From Bifidobacterium pullorum subsp. saeculare (lineage in GTDB: Bacteria; Actinomycetota; Actinomycetes; Actinomycetales; Bifidobacteriaceae): 64,000 nucleotides of DNA. The stretch spans positions 1 through 64,000 of the forward strand of contig NZ_JACLYU010000001.1 of assembly GCF_016899725.1 (NCBI RefSeq). The letters run 5' to 3'. This document shows, piece by piece, positions 29,220-39,867 of the stretch; position 1 is the first letter of the stretch; every line of letters begins with the position of its first letter. Below the pieces are notes generated by a model. That model did no database searches, was not told where the DNA came from, and saw only the letters and a list, made by a program, of their open reading frames with translations. The position numbers and the translations under genes were made by a program.

Positions 29220-30233
29220 TCAGGCCGTCAGGTCGCGCACGGACTCGCGTTCCACCAGCTCCGCCGGGACCACGGTTTTGACGCCGACCGGCACCTGCCG
29301 GCCCTCGCACTGGTCGCGCACCATCGCGAAGGCCTTGCGGCCGATGTCCTCGAACTTCATGCGCATGGTGGTCAGTTGGAGCCGGGGCACCATACCGACC
29401 AGCGAATCGTCGACGCCGACCACGCTCACGTCCTCCGGCACGCGTTTGCCGGCGGATTGCAGGCCCTGGATCACGCCATAGGCCATTTGGTCGTTCGACG
29501 CGTACACGGCCGTGCAATCCGGGGTGTGAGCGAGCACGACGCCGGCCTGGTAGCCGCTGTCCGCCTCCCAGTCGCCCATGAGCACCGGCGGCACGGTGGC
29601 GCCCATCTGCTCCAGCGCGTCGCGCCAGCCGCGCACGCGGCTCTGCGCCGCATGCGACTGGCTGGGGCCCGCCACGTGGTAGACGGTGCGGTGCCCTTTG
29701 CTCAGGAGGTAATCGACGGCGGCGATGGAGCAGCCGTATTGGTCGGCGTCCACGGTGGGGCAGTGGTCGGCGACGCGTTCGGTGACCAGGACGACGGGGA
29801 GTCCCTTGGGCGGGACGAAGTCGTTGAAGTCGGCAATCATCTCCTCGAGCACCACGATCACACCGTCCACCGGCTGCTGCTTCATGCGTTCGACCGCCGC
29901 CTGCAGCGTGCGCTCCGGGCCGGAACGCATGATCTGGATGGTGACGGAGTAGTCGTCCGCGGCCGCGGCGGAGACGATGCCATCGAGGATGCGGGCGTTG
30001 CCGAAGCTAGTCATATGGAACATGACGACGCCGATGTCCTTGAACCGCCCGTGTTTCAACGCGCGGGCCGCGTAATTCGGCCGGTATCCGAGCCGGCGCA
30101 TGGCGTCCTCGACACGCCGCCGGGTCTCCGGGCGCACGGCCGCGCCGCCATTGGCCACCCGCGAGACTGTCTGCGGGGAGACGCCCGCCTCGCGGGCCAC
30201 GTCCTGCATGGATGCCGCGTTGCTTCGCTCCAT
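29220..30233 (-). CDS. LacI-family transcriptional repressor
   Basis: The product is 337 residues. The N-terminal HTH (SMQDVAREAGVSPQTVSRVANGG) and hinge helix (RPNYAARALKHGRFKDIGVV) precede a periplasmic-binding-protein-like sensor domain (YASNDQMAYGVIQGLQ, EDVSVVGVDDSLVGMV). It is divergent from the sugar permease operon and is likely its repressor, with a galactoside as probable inducer (inference from the GH42 gene). An AAGGTGG ribosome site favours the ATG at 30233; a GTG at 30248 is the alternative. A palindrome overlaps its own -10 box, which suggests autoregulation. Confidence 0.9.
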   Translation of the reverse strand: MERSNAASMQDVAREAGVSPQTVSRVANGGAAVRPETRRRVEDAMRRLGYRPNYAARALKHGRFKDIGVVMFHMTSFGNARILDGIVSAAAADDYSVTIQIMRSGPERTLQAAVERMKQQPVDGVIVVLEEMIADFNDFVPPKGLPVVLVTERVADHCPTVDADQYGCSIAAVDYLLSKGHRTVYHVAGPSQSHAAQSRVRGWRDALEQMGATVPPVLMGDWEADSGYQAGVVLAHTPDCTAVYASNDQMAYGVIQGLQSAGKRVPEDVSVVGVDDSLVGMVPRLQLTTMRMKFEDIGRKAFAMVRDQCEGRQVPVGVKTVVPAELVERESVRDLTA

Positions 30234-30270
30234 GATCGTCTGAACCACCTTGCTGCGTTGCGAATAGTGA

Positions 30271-30292
30271 TGATGTTTTCGTTACCATCATA
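30271..30292. promoter_or_regulatory. candidate LacI operator overlapping the lacI-type gene's -10 box
   Basis: TGATGTTTTCGTTACCATCA (30271-30290) has TGATG/CATCA arms around a central CG, the usual layout of LacI-family operators. On the minus strand TATGAT (30287-30292) is the likely -10 of the repressor gene. Confidence 0.45.
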
Positions 30293-30456
30293 GCAATCCA
30301 GTCGCGGAGCGCGACATGGCGAGTTTGACATGAATTAGGCGTTTTGAGCGAATGATGTTATTATGGCAACGCAAACATTTGAAGAACGATCGATCGCCGT
30401 GGCACCAGCGTTGCGCCCCAGCGGTCGGTCGACGGTTCCTTCGAAGGAGAGGGCTT

Positions 30457-31389
30457 ATGGTTTCGGGAGAGACTGCGGCCGTCGCTACGCCGGTTCATTC
30501 GGCTTCTGGGCGTGTGAATAGGCGTCGGCGTGATTGGCGTGGTTGGAAGTTCATGTGGCCGTTTTCGGTGGTGTTCGTGTTTGTGTTCATCATTCCGATT
30601 GTGTATGCCATTTATATTTCGTTCTTCCAGAAGAAGATGATCGGTGGGAACCAGTTCGTGGGGTTCGCGAATTACGCGCGCCTGTTCCGGGATGGGAATT
30701 TCTGGAGCAGTGTGGGGCGTGTGGCCTTGTTCACGTGCGTGCAGGTGCCGATCATGTTGTTTTTGGCGGCGGCGTTGGCCCTGGCGATCGATTCGGCGAA
30801 GTTGCATGGCACGAAGTTCTTCCGGATCTCGACGTTCCTGCCGTATGCGGTGCCGGCGGTGGTGTCGACGTTGATCTGGGGGTTCATGTACGGCGCGAAG
30901 TATGGTCTGGTCGGGAGTCTGAATGATTTCCTGGGCACGGATCTGGATGTGTTGTCGCCGAATGTGTTGCTGGCGTCGATCGGCAATATCGTGACGTGGG
31001 AGTTCACGGGCTATAACATGCTGATCTTCTATTCGTCGTTGTCGACGATCCCGCACAGCCTGTATGAGGCGGCGGCGATCGACGGCGCGTCGGAGTGGCA
31101 GATCGTCAAGAGCATCAAGCTTCCCGAGCTCAAGGGCGGGTTGGCGATCACGGTGATCTTCTCGATCATCGGTTCGTTCCAGTTGTTCAACGAGCCGTCG
31201 ATCATGGAGAACATGGTGCCGGGCAACGCGATCACGACGTATTACACGCCGAACATGTACGCGTACAACCTGAGTTTCAGTGGCAACCAGAGCAATTACG
31301 CGGCGGCGTTGGCGATCGTGATGGCGGTGATCACGATGGCGATCGCGTACGCGGTGCAGCTCAACAGCATGAAGGAGCAGATGAAGTGA
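30457..31389 (+). CDS. carbohydrate ABC transporter permease (MalF/UgpA type)
   Basis: The product is 310 residues. Six hydrophobic helices are visible, the first at about 30-53 (PFSVVFVFVFIIPIVYAIYI). The EAA loop is SLYEAAAIDGASEWQIVKSIKLPEL. ATG 30457 follows AAGGAGA. The codons differ from the neighbours: GCG and TTG are frequent where flanking genes prefer GCC and CTG/CTC. This suggests a different recent history for the two permease genes. With the next gene it should form the membrane channel for the binding proteins at 35327 and 36856. No ATPase gene is present in the locus. Confidence 0.9.
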   Translation: MVSGETAAVATPVHSASGRVNRRRRDWRGWKFMWPFSVVFVFVFIIPIVYAIYISFFQKKMIGGNQFVGFANYARLFRDGNFWSSVGRVALFTCVQVPIMLFLAAALALAIDSAKLHGTKFFRISTFLPYAVPAVVSTLIWGFMYGAKYGLVGSLNDFLGTDLDVLSPNVLLASIGNIVTWEFTGYNMLIFYSSLSTIPHSLYEAAAIDGASEWQIVKSIKLPELKGGLAITVIFSIIGSFQLFNEPSIMENMVPGNAITTYYTPNMYAYNLSFSGNQSNYAAALAIVMAVITMAIAYAVQLNSMKEQMK

Positions 31390-31477
31390 CGTCGGCTTGC
31401 GTGCTGGTTGACCGGAACAGCATGGTGTTTGGTTTGGGTGCCACGGTGCGTGGCTGAGGCGAAGGAGCTGGATTGAC

Positions 31478-32467
31478 ATGTCAAGTGCGACTGTGAGCGG
31501 GCAGAGCCTGCGTGAGCAGGAGCGTGCCGCGAGGCGCGCGGAGCGGGAGCGTCAGAAGAGGATCGCCCGCGACGAGGCGGCGGAGCGCAAGCGGGCGGCG
31601 AAGAGCGGGTTCGCGAACGTGCAGAACCCGCGGCGCAGCACCGTGTTGACGGTGGTGACGGCGTTGTTCGCGATCTACTGCCTGTTCCCGTTCGTGTATC
31701 TGGTGATCAACGCGACGAAGACGCAGGCGGACTTCACTTCGACGTTCGGCCTGGGGCCGGGCAGGAGCTTCGCGCTGTGGGACAACATCGTGACGGTGTT
31801 CACGTACCAGGACGGGATCTTCGGCCGGTGGCTGCTGAACACGCTGCTGTACGTGGTGGTGGGCGCGGGCGGGGCGACCCTGTTGGCGATCATGGGCGGC
31901 TACGCGTTGGCGAAGTTCCGGTTCCCGGGCCGCAAGGCCGTGTTCGCGGTGATCATCGGCTCGATCAGTGTGCCGGGCATCGCTTTGGCGGTGCCGCAGT
32001 TCCTGCTGTTCGCGAAGCTGGGGTTGACGAACACGCCCTGGGCGATGATCATCCCGAGCCTGATCAGTCCGTTCGGCCTGTATCTGATGTGGATCTTCTC
32101 GGAGCAGGCGGTGCCCACGGAGCTGCTGGAGGCGGCGCGCGTGGACGGCGCGAGCGAGCTGCGCACGTTCCGCACGATCTCGCTGCCTTTGTTGGCGCCG
32201 GGTATCGTGACGACGGCGCTGTTCACGATCGTGGCGACGTGGAACAACTACTTCCTGCCCTTGATCATGCTCAAGGACGCGGACTGGTATCCGTTGACGA
32301 TCGGTCTGAACCAGTGGAAGGACCAAGCGAGCACGGCTGGCGGTCAGGCGATCCAGAACCTGGTGATCACCGGCTCGCTCATCACGATCATCCCCCTGGT
32401 CATCGCGTTCCTCCTGCTGCAGAAATACTGGCAGTCCGGCCTCGCCGCCGGCGCCGTCAAAGAATGA
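31478..32467 (+). CDS. carbohydrate ABC transporter permease (MalG/UgpE type)
   Basis: The product is 329 residues. A long charged N-terminal segment (about 1-45, with REQERAARRAERERQKR) precedes six helices. The EAA loop reads TELLEAARVDGASELRTFRTISLPLLAP. GAAGGAGC precedes the ATG at 31478. It shares the GCG/TTG-rich codon habit of its upstream partner. The GH42 gene follows after 50 bases, in the same direction and probably on the same transcript. Confidence 0.9.
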   Translation: MSSATVSGQSLREQERAARRAERERQKRIARDEAAERKRAAKSGFANVQNPRRSTVLTVVTALFAIYCLFPFVYLVINATKTQADFTSTFGLGPGRSFALWDNIVTVFTYQDGIFGRWLLNTLLYVVVGAGGATLLAIMGGYALAKFRFPGRKAVFAVIIGSISVPGIALAVPQFLLFAKLGLTNTPWAMIIPSLISPFGLYLMWIFSEQAVPTELLEAARVDGASELRTFRTISLPLLAPGIVTTALFTIVATWNNYFLPLIMLKDADWYPLTIGLNQWKDQASTAGGQAIQNLVITGSLITIIPLVIAFLLLQKYWQSGLAAGAVKE

Positions 32468-32508
32468 CGACCCAGCGCCAGTCCGTAATCATCAATCCGT
32501 TGAGGTAA

Positions 32509-34599
<2,091 letters not shown>

Positions 34600-34630
34600 C
34601 CGGCCAGGCTCTGCCCGGACCGGCCTGCGC

Positions 34631-34674
34631 AAGCCCGGTGCTCCGCCTCGAAGCGAGACGGAGCCACCGGGCTT
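34631..34674 (+). terminator. hairpin terminator after the GH42 gene
   Basis: AAGCCCGGTG continues to CTCCG and pairs with CGGAG and CACCGGGCTT, with one bulged base. The stop codon of the beta-galactosidase is 32 bases upstream. Confidence 0.65.
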
Positions 34675-34754
34675 CGCGTATCTCCTGCGGCGGTTGGGGC
34701 GTGATCATGGGCGCAGACGCCGGTACGGAACCTGCGGAGGGGACCGATGCGAGG

Positions 34755-34968
34755 CCGCGCCGGCATCACACGCATGCGGCAAACCGTACGCTGACTGGCT
34801 GCAAGCGTACGGTTTGCCGCAGTCTTGCGGTCTTCATACGGCGAACCGTACTCTTACTCGCTGTCAGCGTACGGTTTGCCGTATGGGGTCCGTGTGTGTA
34901 CGGCGAACCGTACTCTTACTCGCCGTCACAGTACGGTTTGCCGCATGGCCTTCGCGTCAGTGCGGCGT
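34755..34968. repeat. mosaic palindromic element (BIME/REP-like), three hairpins
   Basis: Hairpin 3 pairs 34775-34792 with 34804-34821 (arm TGCGGCAAACCGTACGCT, identical to the copy at 6825). Hairpin 4 pairs 34837-34855 with 34866-34883 and is a hybrid of both arm types. Hairpin 5 pairs 34899-34917 with 34929-34945. The flanks 34755-34775 and 34945-34968 match, inverted, those at 6869-6889 and 6809-6829. This fills most of the 727-base gap before the binding-protein gene. Confidence 0.75.
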
Positions 34969-35076
34969 AACCACGCCATGGCGTGATGGGGGTCTTCCAT
35001 GCTTCCGGAAACAACACCCCGGCGATAACGCGCACACGCGACAATGCGAAGAGCCGGGAACTAGGAGGCCCATGAT

Positions 35077-35096
35077 GTGTGTTTGCGATAACACAC
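35077..35096. promoter_or_regulatory. LacI-type operator upstream of the sugar-binding protein promoter
   Basis: GTGTGTTTGCGATAACACAC has perfect 7-bp arms around TGCGAT. It lies 16 bases before the -35 box. Confidence 0.6.
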
Positions 35097-35112
35097 TGAG
35101 ACTGCGCATCTC

Positions 35113-35140
35113 TTGCGGGTGGGTCGAGATTGTGTATAAT
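35113..35140 (+). promoter_or_regulatory. strong promoter of the sugar-binding protein gene
   Basis: TTGCGG and a perfect TATAAT (35135-35140) are 16 bases apart. Transcription should start near 35147, giving a 180-base leader. The palindrome ATAACAAATTGTTAT (35139-35153) covers the start site. Confidence 0.65.
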
Positions 35141-35148
35141 AACAAATT

Positions 35149-35159
35149 GTTATCGCAAC
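35149..35159. promoter_or_regulatory. second operator half, GTTATCGCAAC
   Basis: This is the inverted copy of the TTGCGATAAC core at 35083-35092, placed over the transcription start. Two sites flanking a promoter fit repression by occlusion or looping. Confidence 0.5.
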
Positions 35160-35326
35160 CATACAGGTTTCGACAGCGGTATGTCGAGACCGGTGCCATG
35201 AAGTCGCGGCGATGCGGCTTGCGCCGAAGGCAGCGTCAGAAGCATCACCACCGCAGGATTGGCGGACAAGGGCGCGGAATGTTCGTCGACTGGAGACACA
35301 CCGGTCGAAGGAAGGAGAACAGGACG

Positions 35327-36679
35327 ATGAAGTTCACGATCAAGAAGGCCGTGGCTATGGGTGGCGCCGTCGCCATGATGGCCGGCATGGCCGCATGCGG
35401 CAGCTCCAACAGCGCCTCGGGCGGTGACTCCGGCTCCGAGGGAGGCAAGACCGAAATCACCGTGTGGGCCTGGGAGCCGACCCTGACCAAGGTGAAGCAG
35501 GACTTCGAGAAAGCGAACCCCGACATCAAGGTCAACCTGCAGAACGTGGGCACCAACACCAAGCAGTACACGCAGCTGGACAACGCGATCGCCGCCGGCA
35601 AGGGCGCCCCGGACGTGGCCCAGATCGAGTACTATGCCATTCCGCAGTACGCGATCCAGGGCAACCTGCTCGACATCACCGACAAGACCTCCGGCTACAA
35701 GGACTTCTACACCCCGGGCACCTGGAGCTCCGTGCAGTGGGGCGGCAAGGTGTACGCCCTGCCGATGGATTCCGGCCCGATGGCCTTCTTCTACAACAAG
35801 GAGGTCTTCGACAAGGCCGGCATCGCGAACCCGCCCACCACCTGGGACGAGTTCTACGAGGACGCCAAGAAGATCCACGCCCTGGGCGACAACTACTACA
35901 TCACCTCCGACACCGGTGACGCCGGCTTCTACGATTCGATGACCTGGCTGGCCGGTGCCAAGCCGTTCGAGACCTCCAAGGACGGTTCCAAGGTGACGAT
36001 CTCCCTGAGCTCCGACCCGAAGGTGAAGGACTTCGAGGACTTCTGGCAGAAGCTGCTGGACGAGCACCTGCTCGACACCAAGACCGCCGGCTGGTCCGAG
36101 GATTGGTTCAAGGGCATGGTGGACGGCACCATCGCTTCCCTGATCACCGGCGCCTGGATGCCGGCCAACCTGGCTAACTCCGCCGCCGGCGGCGCCGGCA
36201 AGTGGCGTGTGGCGCCGACCCCGACCGCCGACGGCTCGCACACCAACGCCGAGAACGGCGGTTCCTCGCTGGCCGTGCTCTCCTCCACCAAGAAGGCCGA
36301 GGCTGCGTACAAGTTCGTCGAGTACGCGAACCACGGCGACGGCGTGGCCACCCGCGTGGCCGGCGGCGCCTTCCCGGCCGACAAGGAGTCGATGAAGAAG
36401 GACAGCTTCCTCAACGCCACCACCGTGAAGAACTCTGACGGCGAGGACGTCGACTACTTCGGCGGCCAGAAGTACAACGAGGTGCTGGCCCAGGCGGCCG
36501 AGGACGTCTCCACCGGCTACCAGTTCCTGCCCTTCGAGGTGTACGCCCGCAACAAGTTCGGCGACTATGTGGGCAAGTCCTACACCGGCGACCAGAAGCT
36601 CTCCGACGGCGTGGCCGCCTGGGAGAAGGACCTGAAGACCTACGGCGACGGCCAGGGCTTCGAGGTCACCATCAAGTGA
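35327..36679 (+). CDS. carbohydrate ABC transporter substrate-binding lipoprotein, copy 1
   Basis: The product is 450 residues. The lipoprotein signal has lipobox MAAC (Cys at about 24) and a Ser/Gly linker. The SBP_bac_1 fold follows: ITVWAWEPTLTKVKQDFEKA, GAPDVAQIEYYAIPQYAIQG, MDSGPMAFFYNKEVFDKAGI and ITGAWMPANLANSAAGG. Codons are strongly biased to the optimal set, which suggests high expression. It has its own regulated promoter and probably serves the permeases at 30457-32467. Bifidobacterial relatives next to GH42 genes bind beta-galactosides, so that is the best guess for the ligand. GGAAGGAGAA precedes the ATG at 35327. Confidence 0.9.
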   Translation: MKFTIKKAVAMGGAVAMMAGMAACGSSNSASGGDSGSEGGKTEITVWAWEPTLTKVKQDFEKANPDIKVNLQNVGTNTKQYTQLDNAIAAGKGAPDVAQIEYYAIPQYAIQGNLLDITDKTSGYKDFYTPGTWSSVQWGGKVYALPMDSGPMAFFYNKEVFDKAGIANPPTTWDEFYEDAKKIHALGDNYYITSDTGDAGFYDSMTWLAGAKPFETSKDGSKVTISLSSDPKVKDFEDFWQKLLDEHLLDTKTAGWSEDWFKGMVDGTIASLITGAWMPANLANSAAGGAGKWRVAPTPTADGSHTNAENGGSSLAVLSSTKKAEAAYKFVEYANHGDGVATRVAGGAFPADKESMKKDSFLNATTVKNSDGEDVDYFGGQKYNEVLAQAAEDVSTGYQFLPFEVYARNKFGDYVGKSYTGDQKLSDGVAAWEKDLKTYGDGQGFEVTIK

Positions 36680-36729
36680 CGCCACGCCGGCCCGCGCCGC
36701 CGTCGCACGGCCGGGTCGGCACACATACT

Positions 36730-36772
36730 GCGCACGGGGTGCCTGTCTTCTTCGGACGGGCGCCCCGTGCGC
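36730..36772 (+). terminator. hairpin terminator between the two binding-protein genes
   Basis: An 18-bp stem (36730-36747 with 36755-36772, two G-U pairs) has the loop TTCTTCG. Confidence 0.7.
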
Positions 36773-36841
36773 GCCCGTATGCCCGGCGTTTGTATACTCG
36801 GCGCCCGTCGGCCACGGCCGCCGCGGCGCGCGCCCGTCCAC

Positions 36842-36847
36842 TACACT
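36842..36847 (+). promoter_or_regulatory. leaderless promoter, -10 TACACT
   Basis: TACACT ends eight bases before the ATG at 36856, so copy 2 is transcribed apart from copy 1. Confidence 0.5.
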
Positions 36848-36855
36848 GTGGGGTT

Positions 36856-38286
36856 ATGCGACCGAAGGGATGGAACACACTGGCACGGCGCGCCGTAGCC
36901 GCCGCGGCCGTCGCCATCGTGGCGACGACGCTCGCCTCCTGCGGCCAGGCGACCGCGGACACGCGCACCGAGGTGACCGTGTGGAGCTGGGAGCCGAGCA
37001 TGGCGCAGGTCATCAGCCGCTTCGAGCAGGCCAATCCGGACATCCGCGTCACTTGGCAGAACATGTCCGGCTACGACAACATCAACACCGCCATCCAGGA
37101 CGGCTATGGCATGCCGGATGTGATGCAGATCGAGTATTACGCGCTGCCGCAATACGCGGTCTCCGGGCAGTTCCTCGACCTGACCGACCGCGTCTCGGGG
37201 CGCGGCTACGAGGGGTTCTTCTCGCCCGGTACTTGGAGCTCCGTGCATCTGGCCGGCCGCGTGTACGGCCTGCCGATGGATTCCGGCCCGATGGCCTTCT
37301 TCTATAACAAGGACGTGTTCGACCAGGCCGGCGTGGACGCCGCGGCGATCCGGACCTGGGACGACTACTACCAGGCCGCGAAGAAGCTCAAGGACATCGG
37401 CGTGTACATCGCCGCCGACGCGGGCGACGCCAGCTTCTATGACGCGATGGTCTGGGCCGCCGGCGGCCATCCCTTCCGCACCTCCGCCGACGGCAAGGAC
37501 GTGACCGTCGACCTGACCGACGACCCGGGCGTGCGCCGCTTCACCGCCTTCTGGCAGCGGATGATCGGCGAGGGGCTCGTCGACACCGCGCACACCACCT
37601 GGTCCGACGGCTGGAAGCGGGCCCTTGGCTCCGGCCAGGTCGCCTCCGTGCTCTCCGGCGCGTGGATGCCGTCGCTGCTGCTCGCGGATGTGCCCGGCAC
37701 CTCCGGCCTGTGGCGCGTCGCGCAGATGCCCACCTTCGACGGCAGCCCCGCCACCGCCGAGAACGGCGGCTCCGCGATGGCCGTGCTCCAGTCCACCCGT
37801 AAGCCGGACGCCGCGTTCCGCTTCGTCGACTTCGTCACCCATGACGACGCCGGCATCGCCGCGCGTGTGGACGGCGGCGCCTTCCCCGCCGATGTCGGCA
37901 CGATGGAAAGCCGCGAGTTCCGCGACAAAACCACCGTCAAGGACGCCCGCGGCGTGGACGTGACCTACTTCGGCGGCCAACGCTTCAACCAGGTGCTCGC
38001 TCAGGCCGCCGAGAACGTGACGGTCGGCTACCAGTACCTGCCGTTCGAGGTGTACGCGCGCAGCGACTTCCGCAAAACCGTGGGCACGGCCTACGAGTGG
38101 TCGAAGGCCAGGCAGGCCTACGACGAACGCCGCCGCGCCATCCGCCTGGGGATGACGGACCAGGACGGCAACCCCCTCGAACCCCTGGACAAGCCGGGCA
38201 AGAAGGTGAGTCTGGCGGACGGCCTGGCCCTGTGGCAGAAGGATCTCGAGGAATACGGGACCAACCAGGGCTTCACCGTCCACTGA
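36856..38286 (+). CDS. carbohydrate ABC transporter substrate-binding lipoprotein, copy 2
   Basis: The product is 476 residues. The lipobox is LASC near residue 28. It is a clear paralogue of the preceding protein: VTVWSWEPSMAQVISRFEQA, VMQIEYYALPQYAVSG, GTWSSVHLAGRVYGLP and MDSGPMAFFYNKDVFDQAGV align almost residue by residue. It carries an extra loop near the C-terminus (about 415-455, including RRRAIRLGMTDQDGNPLEPL). Codon use is less optimised and the promoter is leaderless, so expression is probably lower or timed differently. It may widen the ligand range of the same permeases (inference). Confidence 0.88.
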   Translation: MRPKGWNTLARRAVAAAAVAIVATTLASCGQATADTRTEVTVWSWEPSMAQVISRFEQANPDIRVTWQNMSGYDNINTAIQDGYGMPDVMQIEYYALPQYAVSGQFLDLTDRVSGRGYEGFFSPGTWSSVHLAGRVYGLPMDSGPMAFFYNKDVFDQAGVDAAAIRTWDDYYQAAKKLKDIGVYIAADAGDASFYDAMVWAAGGHPFRTSADGKDVTVDLTDDPGVRRFTAFWQRMIGEGLVDTAHTTWSDGWKRALGSGQVASVLSGAWMPSLLLADVPGTSGLWRVAQMPTFDGSPATAENGGSAMAVLQSTRKPDAAFRFVDFVTHDDAGIAARVDGGAFPADVGTMESREFRDKTTVKDARGVDVTYFGGQRFNQVLAQAAENVTVGYQYLPFEVYARSDFRKTVGTAYEWSKARQAYDERRRAIRLGMTDQDGNPLEPLDKPGKKVSLADGLALWQKDLEEYGTNQGFTVH

Positions 38287-38296
38287 GCGGGCCGGC

Positions 38297-39064
38297 CTAG
38301 CGGCGGTTGCGCTGCCAGATCGCAGCCATGCCCTTGAGGATGAGATCCGGGTCGTACACGTCGATGAGGTCGGAGTCGCCCTCGAACACGCGCCCCAGGC
38401 CACCGGTGACGATCACGCGGAACGGCTCGTCCAACGCCTCGCGGAACCGGCGGATGATCATCTCCACGCCGCCCAGCGCGTCGTAGTACAGGCCCGCCTG
38501 CATGCAGTCGATGGTGTTCGTCGCCAGGATCGAGCGCGGGCGGGTGATCTCCACCTCAGGCAGCTGGGCCGTCTGCCCCCACAGCGCGTTCGCCGCCGTG
38601 CGGATGCCGGCCGTGATGACGCCGCTGTCGATGGCGCCGCCGGCGTCCAGATGGATATACGTGGTGGCGGTGCCGAAGTCCGCCACCAGCGCCGGGCCGC
38701 CGTATTCGGCCATCGCGCCCGCCGCGCCGGCCAGCAGGTCCGCGCCCAGCGACTTGGGGTCGTCGATGCGCACCGCGATGCCGGTTTTCACGCCCGGCCC
38801 GACGATCAGCGGCTCCACGCCGAGGAACTTGACGATGCTGGCGCGGAAAGAATGCATGACCTTCGGCACCACCGAGCAAATGATGACGCCCTCCACGTCG
38901 CCCCGGCCATAGCCGCTGAGCTCCATGAACTCGGTGAGCAAGATGCCGTATTCGTCGGAGGTGTGCTGGGCCTTCGTGGCGATGCGGTAGGTGCCGGCGA
39001 TGGAGCCGCCTTCCATGAACCCGAGGACGATGTTGGTGTTGCCGATATCCACAGTGACGAGCAT
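38297..39064 (-). CDS. coaX: type III pantothenate kinase, distal copy
   Basis: The product is 255 residues. The ASKHA-type phosphate motif DIGNTNIVLGF is at the N-terminus; VADFGTATTY and VTGGLGRVFEGD follow. The pantothenate/Asp motif reads GADLLA, where many CoaX proteins have GADR, as the neighbouring copy does. CoaX phosphorylates pantothenate, the first CoA step, and is feedback-insensitive. It is the last gene of coaBC-coaX-coaX, 14 bases after the first copy. GGAAAGAGG precedes the ATG at 39064. Its stop lies ten bases from the convergent binding-protein gene. Confidence 0.88.
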   Translation of the reverse strand: MLVTVDIGNTNIVLGFMEGGSIAGTYRIATKAQHTSDEYGILLTEFMELSGYGRGDVEGVIICSVVPKVMHSFRASIVKFLGVEPLIVGPGVKTGIAVRIDDPKSLGADLLAGAAGAMAEYGGPALVADFGTATTYIHLDAGGAIDSGVITAGIRTAANALWGQTAQLPEVEITRPRSILATNTIDCMQAGLYYDALGGVEMIIRRFREALDEPFRVIVTGGLGRVFEGDSDLIDVYDPDLILKGMAAIWQRNRR

Positions 39065-39078
39065 GGATGCCTCTTTCC

Positions 39079-39867
39079 CTACGATCGGCGCGCGGCCGGC
39101 GACGGACGGTTGAGCGCGTGGATGATGGCCAGCCCCTTCATGATGAGATCGGGGTCGGCCACGTCGATGAGGTCGGTCTCGCGGTGGACGAGCCTGCCGA
39201 GGCCACCGGTGGCCACGACGCGCGGCATCGAGCCGGTCTCGTCCGCGAAGCGGCGGATGGTGTGCTCCACGCCGCCGACGAAGCCGTAGAACAGGCCCGC
39301 CTGGATGGCGGCGCGCGTGTCCGTGCCGAGCACGGTGCCCGGATCCGCCAGTTCCACGTCCGGCAGCTGCGCGGTGGCGCCGGTCAGGGCGTCCGCCGCC
39401 GTCTGGAAGCCGACGTTGATGGCGCCGGCGCGGAACGAGCCGCGCCCGTCGATGTAGTCGTAGGTGGTGGCGGTGCCGAAGTCGATGACCAGCGTCGGCC
39501 CGCCGTACAGATGCCATGCGGCGGTCGCGTCGGCCACGCGGTCGGCGCCCACCGCGCGCGGATTGGCCAGCGCGATGTTGATGCCGGTCCTGACTCCCGG
39601 GCCGACGACCAGCGGTTCGATGCCGAACAGTTTGACGACGCCGCCGCGGAACGCGTGCATGACCTTCGGCACCACCGAGGAGACGACCACGCCCTCCACG
39701 TCCTGCCGCCGCGCGCCCGTCATCGCCAGGAAGCGGCGCAGCTTGAGCGCGTACTCGTCGGAGGAGCCGCCGCCATCCGTCGTGATGCGGTACTTGCCCA
39801 CCACCGTGCCGCCGTCGAGGAAGCCGACCGCGATCTTCGTGTTGCCGATGTCCACCGCGACCAGCAT
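39079..39867 (-). CDS. coaX: type III pantothenate kinase, proximal copy
   Basis: The product is 262 residues. Motifs are DIGNTKIAVGF, SVVPKVMHAF, GADRVADA with the conserved Arg, VIDFGTATTYDY and VATGGLGRLVHRETDLIDV. It matches the distal copy along the whole length but is clearly diverged, so the duplication is old. The start codon shares one base with the coaBC stop (TGATG), which implies translational coupling. The family acts as a dimer, so the two copies could form a heteromer (inference). Confidence 0.88.
   Translation of the reverse strand: MLVAVDIGNTKIAVGFLDGGTVVGKYRITTDGGGSSDEYALKLRRFLAMTGARRQDVEGVVVSSVVPKVMHAFRGGVVKLFGIEPLVVGPGVRTGINIALANPRAVGADRVADATAAWHLYGGPTLVIDFGTATTYDYIDGRGSFRAGAINVGFQTAADALTGATAQLPDVELADPGTVLGTDTRAAIQAGLFYGFVGGVEHTIRRFADETGSMPRVVATGGLGRLVHRETDLIDVADPDLIMKGLAIIHALNRPSPAARRS

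Noticed and set aside
35072..35326. In-frame upstream ATG codons extending the sugar-binding protein
   Set aside because: The extension crosses a TATAAT promoter and operators; the lipoprotein signal peptide starts exactly at 35327.
35327..38286. Second sugar-binding gene as an assembly duplicate
   Set aside because: The two copies differ throughout at the protein level and have different promoters and a different C-terminal loop, so this is a true old duplication.
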